From DATFYP01 sp035626235 (GTDB lineage: Archaea; Thermoproteota; Nitrososphaeria; Nitrososphaerales; Gagatemarchaeaceae), in assembly GCA_035626235.1 (NCBI GenBank), contig DASPOB010000028.1, forward strand, positions 1 to 45,062: a stretch of DNA of 45,062 nucleotides, in the 5' to 3' direction. The notes beneath the pieces were generated by a model. It saw nothing but the letters and a program-made list of their open reading frames with translations, made no database searches and was not told where the DNA came from. Below, in pieces: positions 37,971 through 45,062 of the stretch (its first letter is position 1; the number at the start of each line of letters is the position of its first letter). The position numbers and the translations under genes are program-made.

Positions 37971-39833
37971 CTAACTGCTGTAGTGAACCGTGTTGAAGTA
38001 GAGGAAGTACCCCGCGGCAGACCCGGCAGGGTTTGGAGTCATTCCGGCTATTTCGTTCTGGTTGACCGTCATCATCCCGGCCACGTAAAGCCAGATGTCC
38101 GTGTAGTTGGCGTACATCGTCTTGGTTATGTTCCTGAAGTCGGAAATCACGGCCGCGCCGTTGGCTGACGTCGACGCGTTGCGCGTCCAAGAGATGGCGG
38201 GCGCGCTGGCGTAGTTCGACGTCCCGATGTAGTTGTCCGATGTGAAGTAGTACACGTAGTCGATGCTTGCCGTGTAATCCTCGCTGTAGAACCCGATGCC
38301 CATGGGGTACGAAGTGGTGTTGGTCGACGGGGAGAAAATCACGCTGGAATACGTCTTGTACGGGAGCGCGGTCAGCGTGACTGACATGCCTATGGCGTCT
38401 AGGTTGGTGGCGATGATCTGGGCGGCCTGGGAGTCGGTGGGGGAGTCGGAGTCGTACAGAAAGTTGACTCGCGGGAAAACCTCCCCGGAGGGGTTCAGCA
38501 CCGTTCCGCTGGGAAGGTGAGAGACGTAACCCGCCCGGGCCAGAAGCTCCGCGGCCTTGGTCGCGTTATACTGGTAGGGGTTCAGGCCCGATGTCGACTC
38601 GTTATAGTACTGAAATCCAGGAGGAACGGGTCCGACCCACTGAATCGCGTGGCCGGCGAACACGTTGTCGATGATGACCCCGTAGTTGATGCCGTAGGCG
38701 ATGGCCTCCCTGACCTGCGTGTTGTTGAACGGCTCGAATGCCTGTGTGTCCATGTACAGGTAACTGACGGCTTCTGCTGAGCCGAAAGCAGGTGACAGTA
38801 TCGCAGTGGTGACCCCGGGTATGCCTTTCGTGACGTTGTAGTAAGTGACCGGCACGAAAATCATTTGGGCAGTGCCGGACTGCAGGTCGGCGATGCTGGC
38901 CGCCGAGGGCTTGAAGTAGATTATGATGTTGTTGAGGATGGCTGGGGAAATGGCGCTGTTCAATTCAGACTGGGGAAGCCCGTCGGCCCAATAGCCAGGG
39001 TTCTTGATGAGGCTCACGCTCTGACCCGGCACCCAGGACTGGAGTTCGTAGAATCCGGTCCCCATCATCGCGGTGGTCATGGCACCGTTGGGCAGGCCTG
39101 CGGTCACCCCCCCGTGGCTCGCCACGAACGCGGGGTCGACGGCCATGGCCATCGGCGTCTCCAGAGTCGCCAGGAAGTCGGAGTAGGGTGCCATGCCATT
39201 TGTCCCGTACCCCAGGTTAAATCGAATCGCGCTGTCGTTTACGACCTGGACCGACTGGTGCGGGTCCATCATGATGGTCAGATTGGCGGCCGACGGAGCA
39301 AAGTAGTTGATAGAGTTCAGCTTGTCTGCCGTCACGTTGAGTGTGTTTCCGTTCCAGGCGGCGAGATTCTGATTAAGGATCCAGTATGGCGCCTGCGCCA
39401 TCACTATCGTCCTGTAGATCGAGTACCACATCACGTACGCGTTGAAAGGATCGCCGTTGCTGAACGTCACCCCATTTCTCAGGGCAAACGTGTAGTTCAT
39501 CTGGTCGGCTGAAACCGTCCAGCTCTTCGCAAGGACCCCTTCGAAGGCAGTGATGCTCGTCCCGTTGTATGTCACTAGTCCCTGGTACACCTGGTCCACC
39601 ACCTCCCACCCCGGAGTGACATACGTTACCGCCGGGTCCAGTGTGTCAGGTTGGTCCTCCTCTTCCAGCACGAGAGACGTCTTGGCCGACGGCGACCCAG
39701 GCGTCATGGAAGTCGGCGCGCTGGACGTGCTGCGTGCTGCAAAGTAAACGGCCCCGGCCGCGACGACCAGCACAATCACGAGGATTGTTACTGTGATTGT
39801 CCTGCCGACTGCTCTCCGCTCGGAAGAGCGCAC
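37971..39833 (-). CDS. Peptide/amine ABC transporter substrate-binding protein (family 5)
   Basis: The 620-residue extracytoplasmic protein has an N-terminal membrane anchor (TITVTILVIVLVVAAGAVYFAA, residues about 13-33) and a Ser/Thr/Pro linker, then a family 5 solute-binding domain starting LVLEEEDQPDTLDPAVTYVTPGW (core DTLDPAV), with NYTFALRNGVTFSNGDPF as the domain signature (core LRNGVTFSNGDP). This family captures peptides, nickel, opines or polyamine-like compounds. The start is GTG 39833, 21 bases after a TATA box in a core promoter identical to that of gdhA. It heads an operon with the two permeases. Confidence 0.92.
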   Translation of the reverse strand: MRSSERRAVGRTITVTILVIVLVVAAGAVYFAARSTSSAPTSMTPGSPSAKTSLVLEEEDQPDTLDPAVTYVTPGWEVVDQVYQGLVTYNGTSITAFEGVLAKSWTVSADQMNYTFALRNGVTFSNGDPFNAYVMWYSIYRTIVMAQAPYWILNQNLAAWNGNTLNVTADKLNSINYFAPSAANLTIMMDPHQSVQVVNDSAIRFNLGYGTNGMAPYSDFLATLETPMAMAVDPAFVASHGGVTAGLPNGAMTTAMMGTGFYELQSWVPGQSVSLIKNPGYWADGLPQSELNSAISPAILNNIIIYFKPSAASIADLQSGTAQMIFVPVTYYNVTKGIPGVTTAILSPAFGSAEAVSYLYMDTQAFEPFNNTQVREAIAYGINYGVIIDNVFAGHAIQWVGPVPPGFQYYNESTSGLNPYQYNATKAAELLARAGYVSHLPSGTVLNPSGEVFPRVNFLYDSDSPTDSQAAQIIATNLDAIGMSVTLTALPYKTYSSVIFSPSTNTTSYPMGIGFYSEDYTASIDYVYYFTSDNYIGTSNYASAPAISWTRNASTSANGAAVISDFRNITKTMYANYTDIWLYVAGMMTVNQNEIAGMTPNPAGSAAGYFLYFNTVHYSS

Positions 39834-39853
39834 ATCGTAACGGCCCTGTTCTG

Positions 39854-39867
39854 CTATTTACGGATTG
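39854..39867 (-). promoter_or_regulatory. Core promoter of the binding-protein operon, identical to gdhA's
   Basis: CAATCCGTAAATAG on the minus strand is base-for-base the same as at 6231-6244. The distance to the start codon is 21 bases here and 22 for gdhA. Confidence 0.6.
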
Positions 39868-39893
39868 CCAGCTCTTTCGTCGCTGTCGCCCGG

Positions 39894-41270
39894 CTATGCG
39901 AGCCGGCTCAGCGCCCGCTCGAAAGCCTGGACGGTGAGGGTGATGTCCTCGTCGCTGTGGACGGTGGAAAGTGCGACTCTCTCGTAGTTGTCTGGGTGAA
40001 GGTAGATGCCCTCGTCAAGGAGGAGCTGGTGTAGCATCCTGAACTTCTCCCAGTCTATCAACAGGCTTTCGCGGTAGTTCGTGATCTTCTGATACTTCGA
40101 GAAGCACATCGTGAAGATGCCAGGGACGCTCTGTATGCACGCCCTTTGCTTGGTTCTCTGCACCACCTCCGACAAATCGGAAGTCAGCCGGTCTGTGCGT
40201 TCCCTGAGCACCTTCAGGGCCTGGTAGTCATGCTCTGCGAGGACCTCCAAGTTCGCTCTTGCGCCGGCAAGGGTGAGGGAGTTGGCGAAGTATGTCCCTC
40301 CGTATGACACCTTCCCGGGACCTATGAGTTCCATGTACTCCTTCTTGCCCGAGACGGCCGCAAGCGGGAGGCCGCCTCCCAGGGCCTTCCCCCACGTCGA
40401 AAGGTCGGCGGTCACGCCGTACAGCTGCTGAGCCCCTCCCGGCGCTACGCGGAAGCCGGTGATTACCTCATCGAATATTAGAAGGGCGTCGTTCGAGGCG
40501 GCAATTTCCTTCACCGCTTTCAGGTAGTCCGCGTTGGGAGGGATCACCGTCGAGTTGGCCATGACGGGTTCCATGATTATGGCTGCCACGTCATTCCTGT
40601 GCCTCTTCATTATCCGCTCCAGCGCCTTCGCGTTGTTCCAAGGAGAGACTATCACCGTGTCAAGGACAAGGGACGGAATGCCCGCGGAATATGGGAGAGA
40701 CCGTGGGTACTCTTCCATCCCTGCGACCACGGGCGGCGCCTCGACGCTCACAAGGGCGTAGTCGTGTTGGCCGTGGTAGTGTCCTTCGAACTTCAGGATT
40801 ATGTCCTTGCCCGTTGCCGCCCTCGCGATTCTCACCGCATTGCTTGTCGCGTCAGTCCCCCCGTTGGCGAAGGCTACCATCTCCGCTGAAGGCACGAATT
40901 GCTTGAAAGTCTTCGCCAGTTCGATTTCCAGTTCGATGGCGGTACCGAGCATCATCCCCTCCGCCGCCTGCCTGCGCACCGCTTCGACAACGCGCGGGTG
41001 AGAGTGGCCGTTGATCAGGGCGCCGAAGGCAAGGAGGTAGTCGATGTAGGGGTTGTTGTCCACGTCGACAATTCTCGACCCCCGCCCGCTCTTCATGTAG
41101 ACGGGATAGGGCTCATAGGAAGCCCACCGCATCGTCGAGCTGGCCCCCCCCGGTATGAGCTGGACCGCTTCTTCGTGTAGAGCTGAGGTCTTCGCGATGG
41201 CTCGGGGCTTGGGGGCAGCTAGGGCTGCCGGCAGGGCCTTGACTTCCGGACCTTGGACTGAGGATGACAA
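39894..41270 (-). CDS. Class III aminotransferase, glutamate-1-semialdehyde aminomutase-like
   Basis: The 458-residue enzyme has the HemL-like start IPGGASSTMRW and the FGALINGHSHP segment, the phosphate loop ANGGTDATSNA (135-145), EGHYHGQHD, Asp267 in LIFDEVITGFR and the pyridoxal lysine Lys295 in STWGKALGGGLPLAA. HemL makes 5-aminolevulinate, but related proteins are beta- or omega-amino acid aminotransferases. The place in an operon with an AbrB-type regulator and upstream of a transporter operon, next to an aldehyde dehydrogenase, favours a catabolic role. The start is TTG 41270, 14 bases after the AbrB gene. Confidence 0.85.
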   Translation of the reverse strand: MSSSVQGPEVKALPAALAAPKPRAIAKTSALHEEAVQLIPGGASSTMRWASYEPYPVYMKSGRGSRIVDVDNNPYIDYLLAFGALINGHSHPRVVEAVRRQAAEGMMLGTAIELEIELAKTFKQFVPSAEMVAFANGGTDATSNAVRIARAATGKDIILKFEGHYHGQHDYALVSVEAPPVVAGMEEYPRSLPYSAGIPSLVLDTVIVSPWNNAKALERIMKRHRNDVAAIIMEPVMANSTVIPPNADYLKAVKEIAASNDALLIFDEVITGFRVAPGGAQQLYGVTADLSTWGKALGGGLPLAAVSGKKEYMELIGPGKVSYGGTYFANSLTLAGARANLEVLAEHDYQALKVLRERTDRLTSDLSEVVQRTKQRACIQSVPGIFTMCFSKYQKITNYRESLLIDWEKFRMLHQLLLDEGIYLHPDNYERVALSTVHSDEDITLTVQAFERALSRLA

Positions 41271-41284
41271 GAGAACACCCTCCC

Positions 41285-41518
41285 TCAGGAACCTCCGTTC
41301 CCATCAGAGGAGTTTCGTTTCGCCCGCTTGCCCAACCGCTTTCTTGAAACCACCTTCAAGCGTATGAGAACATAATTCCCCTCCTCGATTCGCATCAGCT
41401 TGCGTATTTCCTCGGGTATTGTCAGCCTACCCCCTTTGATTACCTCAGCGATAAAGGGGATTTCTCCCTCTGTGATGGTATCCTCCGACGACATCCTGAC
41501 CTGTCTCCCGTCGCTCAC
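41285..41518 (-). CDS. AbrB/MazE-type DNA-binding protein
   Basis: A 77-residue protein with the swapped-hairpin SpoVT/AbrB domain: IAEVIKGGRLTIPEEIRKLMRIEEGNYVLIRLK (core GGRLTIPEEIRKLMRI, about residues 29-44). The C-terminal tail is very basic (RKRLGKRAKRNSSDG). It is the first gene of an operon with the GSA-aminotransferase-like gene and diverges from the aldehyde dehydrogenase gene, so it is a likely local regulator. The GTG at 41518 or ATG 41494 (MSSEDTIT) may be the start; a TATA-like TTTTTATAC lies on the minus strand at about 41532-41540. Confidence 0.8.
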   Translation of the reverse strand: MSDGRQVRMSSEDTITEGEIPFIAEVIKGGRLTIPEEIRKLMRIEEGNYVLIRLKVVSRKRLGKRAKRNSSDGNGGS

Positions 41519-41807
41519 GAGGGCGCGGAGTGTATAAAAACATATATTTCCTCCGAATTAATACGTAAAACGCCTGCAACAGACGGATTCCGTATCAAAC
41601 AGTGGATTTTGTGCAGACCTCTCACTAATTCGCCATTTCTCGCAGTTATTCCGCCTTGTCTAACTCCTTGCCATGCTCAGGGTCCGTGCCCTTCGGCCCG
41701 CGGCCAGATCGCGGTTTCTGTAGGGAGGTCTGACGTAGACCGATGGACTTGTTTCTTGGCTCCCGAAACCCTTAACTCGACAGGAGACCATTTGCGAACA
41801 GGTTCGA
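41519..41807. other. Divergent intergenic region of the AbrB and aldehyde dehydrogenase genes
   Basis: No gene in 289 bases. The left part (41530-41575) is AT-rich and holds the AbrB-gene promoter and TTAATACG-TAA-AACGC (41558-41573), matching the transporter promoter at 33854-33868. CCCTTAACTC near 41779-41788 is the TATA box of the aldehyde dehydrogenase gene. Confidence 0.5.
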
Positions 41808-43310
41808 TTGTCAGCACCTCATAGGAGGATGCTTATCGGCGGAGAATGGGTTGACGCGGAGAGAAAGGAAACGTTCGGCGTCTTGAACCCCACTACCGGA
41901 GAGGTAATCGCAGATGTGCCCAGCGGCGGGAGGGGCGACGCTTCCAAGGCAGTGGAAGCCGCGAGAGAAGCCTTCGACCGCGGCCCCTGGCCGAAGATGA
42001 CTCCCTCTGACAGGGCTAAGGTGGTCTGGAGGATCGCGGACTTGGTCGAAGCCGACGTCGACAGGCTGGCAATGATGGAGACGACGAATCAGGGGAAGAC
42101 GATCAAGATGGCCCGGGATAACGACTTCCCGACGGGGATCGATAACATCAGGTTCTTCGCCGGCGCATCCAGAAATCTTGAGGGGAAGGCAGCGGCAGAA
42201 TACACGGGGCTCGGGACCACCATATTTCGGAGAGAACCCGTCGGGGTGGTCGTCTGCATCACTCCTTGGAACTATCCATGGATGATGGCGGTCTGGAAGG
42301 CCGTTCCGGCTCTGGCAGCAGGCAACTCGGTGATAATCAAGCCCGCCAGCGTCACTCCGCTGACGACCCTCGAATTCGCGGGATTGATAGAGAAGGCGGG
42401 GGTCCCAAAGGGGGTCGTCAACGTTGTAACTGGCCCCGGAGCGACCGTTGGCGAGGCGCTCGTCACCGACCCCGGAGTGGACGTGGTCGGCCTTACCGGG
42501 GACACGGTCACGGGGAGGAGAATAATGGAGTTGGCCTCGCGCACGGTGAAGAGGCTTCAGCTTGAACTGGGGGGGAAGGCGCCGTTCGTAGTGCTTGAGG
42601 ACGCGGACATCGAGGCGGCCACCGAGGGTGCCGTGGTTGGCGGGTTCGTGAACGCGGGGCAGGACTGCACTGCCGCCACCAGAATCTACGTCCAGGAGAG
42701 GGTCCACGAACGCTTCATGAAGAGGTTTACGGAAAAGGTGGGGAAAATCAGAATCGGCGACCCGAAGCGGCGAGACGTGGACATGGGGCCGCTCGTCTCC
42801 CAAGCCCAGCGAAAGAAGGTCGAGGAGATGGTGGCGGTGGGAGAGGAGGAAGGAGGCAGGCTCGTCGCGGGCGGGAAGCGCCCGAGCCTTGAGAGCTCCC
42901 TGGGGAATGGTTTCTTCTACGAGCCAACAGTCTTCGCGGACGTCCAACAGAGCATGCGAATATGCCAGGAAGAGATATTCGGGCCCGTCATTTGCGTCTC
43001 CCCGATTTCTACTTTCGAGGAGGGAATCGAGAAGGCGAACGACGTACCATACGGGCTGGCCGCGTCTATCTGGACCAAGGACGTGTCAAAGGCGATGAAA
43101 GCCGGCGCAATGCTCAGGTTCGGCGACGTCTGGGTCAACGACCACCTTCCGCTCGCGTCTGAGATGCCTCACGGAGGCTTCAAACAGAGCGGGCACGGGA
43201 AGGACATGTCGGCCTACACATTCGACGATTACACCCAGGTGAAGTTCGTCTATGTCGACACGTCCGATGCCGTAAGAAAGCCCTGGTATTACACGGTCTA
43301 CGGCGACTAG
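41808..43310 (+). CDS. NAD(P)-dependent aldehyde dehydrogenase, aminobutyraldehyde/betaine type
   Basis: The 500-residue enzyme oxidises an aldehyde to an acid. Catalytic residues are Asn155 (TPWNYPW), Lys178 (IIKPAS), Glu254 (LELGGKAP) and Cys287 (NAGQDCTAATR). GQDCTAA-x-R around the cysteine is typical of gamma-aminobutyraldehyde and betaine aldehyde dehydrogenases. In this neighbourhood it would oxidise the omega-aminoaldehyde made by one of the aminotransferases. The start is TTG 41808, close to the transcription start predicted from the TATA box; ATG 41829 (MLIGGEW) is the alternative and is preceded directly by AGGAGG. Confidence 0.9.
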   Translation: MSAPHRRMLIGGEWVDAERKETFGVLNPTTGEVIADVPSGGRGDASKAVEAAREAFDRGPWPKMTPSDRAKVVWRIADLVEADVDRLAMMETTNQGKTIKMARDNDFPTGIDNIRFFAGASRNLEGKAAAEYTGLGTTIFRREPVGVVVCITPWNYPWMMAVWKAVPALAAGNSVIIKPASVTPLTTLEFAGLIEKAGVPKGVVNVVTGPGATVGEALVTDPGVDVVGLTGDTVTGRRIMELASRTVKRLQLELGGKAPFVVLEDADIEAATEGAVVGGFVNAGQDCTAATRIYVQERVHERFMKRFTEKVGKIRIGDPKRRDVDMGPLVSQAQRKKVEEMVAVGEEEGGRLVAGGKRPSLESSLGNGFFYEPTVFADVQQSMRICQEEIFGPVICVSPISTFEEGIEKANDVPYGLAASIWTKDVSKAMKAGAMLRFGDVWVNDHLPLASEMPHGGFKQSGHGKDMSAYTFDDYTQVKFVYVDTSDAVRKPWYYTVYGD

Positions 43311-43436
43311 GGGCCTCGAATTCCGGCGACAAGAGGGCGAGATGGTTCGGCCCGCCGTCTTCGACTGACGGGCTGGAGCACGCGTAATGAAAGCGCCGAA
43401 ACGGCTGCGGTGCGAACCACGCGATTCGTGCGGGAG

Positions 43437-44114
43437 TCAACCGCTGGCGGCGGAATCAATTGCGGCGATGGTGCCCAGGACCAGGGTCAGGGGGCAGTCC
43501 TTCTCTATGAGGCCAATGGTGTAAGCCCTATGTGCCATGGCAGAGAGTTCCTGCATTAGGCCGGCCCCGCCTGAAGACGAGGCGTTGAAGATCCCCGAAC
43601 CGTCGGTTCTGAGCACGGAGAAGGAGTATAGGCCGTTCGTGAATACGACAGACCCGCTTCTGTTCCCTCCGGCGTCCTCTATCCAGCAGTCGGGGGGCTT
43701 TCTGTATCGCTGGGTCCCGGTTCTGATGTTGCTCACCTGGACGGCGTTTTGCGCGACGTGGCCGGCATCTTGGACCGAAAGAGTCGCGTGGGTGAGATGC
43801 GTCTTATGCTCCAAGTAGCCGACGACCTTCTCGGCGCCGTCAACTACGGTGTAGTCACGATGAAGTAGAGACTCCCTTCGCGCTACGAGTACCACTTTGC
43901 CCGCCTGGTCCTTGAGGTATAGGTCAGTGAGCATGTGCTTGTGTGCGCCCGCGCCCAACTCAGCGGTGAAGAGCGAGGGCTGCAGTTCCGTTATCGAGGA
44001 CGCCGCCTGTACCTGTCCGGTCGCGGCCTGGCTGGTCAGCTTCTCCCCGCAGCCTACGCAGAAGGAGGCTTCGTCGTCGTTCTTCTCGCCGCAGCGGATG
44101 CAATACTTCACCAA
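43437..44114 (-). CDS. Zinc-ribbon protein with LURP-one/scramblase-like domain
   Basis: The 225-residue protein starts with a zinc ribbon (CIRCGEKN, CVGCGEKL; residues 5-25), a short linker and then a beta-rich domain from about residue 45: LTDLYLKDQAGKVVLVARRES, YTVVDGAEKVVGYLEHKTH and DCWIEDAGGNRSGSVVF have the alternating pattern of LURP-one/tubby-like barrels. Function is unknown; such barrels bind lipids or membranes in other organisms. The TTG at 44114 lies about 4 bases after the transcription start expected from GAAATAGGC on the minus strand near 44140-44148; GTG 44111 is the alternative. It diverges from the M42 peptidase gene. Confidence 0.65.
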   Translation of the reverse strand: MVKYCIRCGEKNDDEASFCVGCGEKLTSQAATGQVQAASSITELQPSLFTAELGAGAHKHMLTDLYLKDQAGKVVLVARRESLLHRDYTVVDGAEKVVGYLEHKTHLTHATLSVQDAGHVAQNAVQVSNIRTGTQRYRKPPDCWIEDAGGNRSGSVVFTNGLYSFSVLRTDGSGIFNASSSGGAGLMQELSAMAHRAYTIGLIEKDCPLTLVLGTIAAIDSAASG

Positions 44115-44253
44115 GCTGCCTGGCTCCGACTCGCAGCGCCTATTTCTGCGTTAAGCCGTCTCGCGTCCGCAGTCGCGAGGACGAAACTGTGGTGCACGCC
44201 GCGGTCCATTCCTCTGGGACAAGAAATGAGAATACGAGCCTCCTCCGCCAGCG

Positions 44254-44260
44254 ATATAAG
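44254..44260 (+). promoter_or_regulatory. TATA box of the M42 peptidase gene
   Basis: ATATAAG is about 26 bases before the GTG at 44283, making that GTG the first codon of a leaderless message. Confidence 0.6.
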
Positions 44261-44282
44261 GCGGGCGGATGTCCGCCTACGC

Positions 44283-45062
44283 GTGCCACTCGAAAGCAGT
44301 TCAATCGCCCTACTGAAGGAGCTCTCGGAGTCCTTCGGTCCGTCAGGATTTGAGCGCGAGCCCGCTGCAATAGTGAAGAAGGCTGGTGAGAGGTTCGCTG
44401 ACGAAACATTGCATGACAAGCTAGGCTCGTTGGTCTTCAAGGTCCGCGGGAAGGCCGACATCCCGAGGGTCCTCCTTGCGGGCCACATGGACGAAGTGGG
44501 CTTCGTGGTCACGGGCATAGAGAAGGAAAGCGGGTACCTCACCTTCAGCCCCCTTGGCGGTTGGTTCGACCAGGTGCTCCTCGGTCACAGGGTCGTCGTG
44601 AGGACCAGGAAGGGCGACGCCACCGGGATCATAGCCTCAAAACCCCCGCACCTTCTGAGTCCAGACGAAAGGGAGAAGGTCGTCAAGCTCGACTCCATGT
44701 TCATTGATATCGGAGCGAGCAGCAGGGAGTCCGCCGAGAAGGACTATGGCGTCCGCATCGGTGACCCAGTGGCGCCCCTCTCTCCGTTCCTGCTCCAAAA
44801 GGGGAACCGGGTTGCCATGGGGAAGGCGTTCGATGACAGAATAGGGACGTTCGTGGGCCTGGAGGTACTCAGAAGGCTGAAGACCCAGCGCATACAGCAC
44901 CCGAACAGCCTTTTCGTAGCCGCTACGGTTCAGGAGGAGGTGGGGCTGAGGGGAGCTCAGACCGTGGCCAACCTCGTAGAGCCCGATGTAGCCGTGGCTC
45001 TCGAGGTGGACATCGCGGGAGACGTGCCGGGGATAAAGCCCAACGAGGCGCCTGCCAGAATG
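44283..45062 (+). CDS. M42-family aminopeptidase, 3' end outside window
   Basis: The first 260 codons are present. The start of the peptidase domain is LLKELSESFGPSGFE, followed by metal-site motifs LAGHMDEVGF (His and Asp ligand region), AFDDRIGT (bridging Asp), QEEVGLRGA (catalytic Glu and ligand Glu) and LEVDIAGDVPG (ligand Asp). These are the dinuclear-metal TET aminopeptidases that trim peptides in the cytoplasm as dodecamers. The GTG start at 44283 is fixed by the TATA box 26 bases upstream. Peptide import by the ABC transporter and trimming by this enzyme would fit together, though they are not in one operon. Confidence 0.92.
   Translation, partial: MPLESSSIALLKELSESFGPSGFEREPAAIVKKAGERFADETLHDKLGSLVFKVRGKADIPRVLLAGHMDEVGFVVTGIEKESGYLTFSPLGGWFDQVLLGHRVVVRTRKGDATGIIASKPPHLLSPDEREKVVKLDSMFIDIGASSRESAEKDYGVRIGDPVAPLSPFLLQKGNRVAMGKAFDDRIGTFVGLEVLRRLKTQRIQHPNSLFVAATVQEEVGLRGAQTVANLVEPDVAVALEVDIAGDVPGIKPNEAPARM

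Noticed and set aside
37971..37973. In-frame TAG between the binding-protein and DppB genes as a fused protein through read-through
   Set aside because: A secreted binding protein fused in front of a permease makes no topological sense, and TAG is a normal stop here.
38865..39512. A 215-codon frame antisense to the solute-binding protein gene
   Set aside because: It is the mirror of a clear family 5 binding protein; GC-rich codon bias opens such antisense frames.
41616..41732. CAGACCTC and GAGGTCTG inverted pair in the AbrB/dehydrogenase spacer
   Set aside because: The 8-base arms are about 100 bases apart and not positioned relative to a promoter; chance is sufficient.
1..45062. CRISPR array, transposase or integrase anywhere in the window
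   Set aside because: No regularly spaced repeats and no recombinase motifs were found on either strand; the integrated-element idea therefore rests only on repeats and composition.

Overview
The window looks like a piece of a GC-rich archaeal chromosome. The archaeal markers are a 75-residue histone, ribosomal protein S17e, the KEOPS subunit Cgi121, a DhnA-type class I fructose-bisphosphate aldolase, a short archaeal triosephosphate isomerase, and a tRNA-Glu interrupted at the canonical archaeal 37/38 position. Many genes also have a TATA-like box centred about 25-28 bases upstream of an ATG, GTG or TTG, which is the pattern of leaderless archaeal transcripts. I would place it in the TACK side of the Archaea, perhaps a heterotrophic relative of Thaumarchaeota, but the sequence alone does not prove this.

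Layout. 1-11.6 kb is core metabolism and information processing: the end of a membrane protein, ammonium transporter, PadR regulator with a drug-type ABC exporter, then (minus strand) triosephosphate isomerase, glutamate dehydrogenase and aldolase; TsaC and a THUMP protein on the plus strand; a minus-strand run of TatD nuclease, S17e, a ParB/serine-kinase-like protein, a MoaD/ThiS-like sulfur carrier and Cgi121; histone; and tRNA-Glu(CUC) with a 14-base intron. 11.6-13.9 kb is visibly AT-richer. It carries one AAA+ ATPase flanked by iteron-like repeats, palindromes and short copies of the tRNA 3' end, so I read it as a candidate remnant of an integrated replicon. 14-25 kb is accessory: zinc-ribbon membrane proteins, secreted or membrane-anchored proteins (including a six-repeat kelch-like protein with a C-x8-C pair in each repeat), a DUF3052-like protein, an ETHE1-like metallo-beta-lactamase-fold enzyme and a class II aldolase. 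25-29.3 kb is a signalling module: V4R-domain protein, large GAF/PAS histidine kinase and stand-alone receiver.

30-43.3 kb looks like an amine or amino-acid uptake and catabolism island: saccharopine-dehydrogenase-like reductase, two class III aminotransferases, an aminobutyraldehyde-dehydrogenase-like enzyme, an AbrB-type regulator, a small possible winged-helix protein, and a complete oligopeptide/dipeptide-type ABC transporter whose five genes are split into two converging transcription units. Glutamate dehydrogenase and the transporter's binding-protein gene share an identical 14-base core promoter, which hints at common control of nitrogen metabolism. The window ends with a zinc-ribbon/LURP-like protein and the first 260 codons of an M42 aminopeptidase.

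No CRISPR array, rRNA, intact insertion sequence or integrase was seen. All statements on family membership come from motif recognition by eye; no database search was run.
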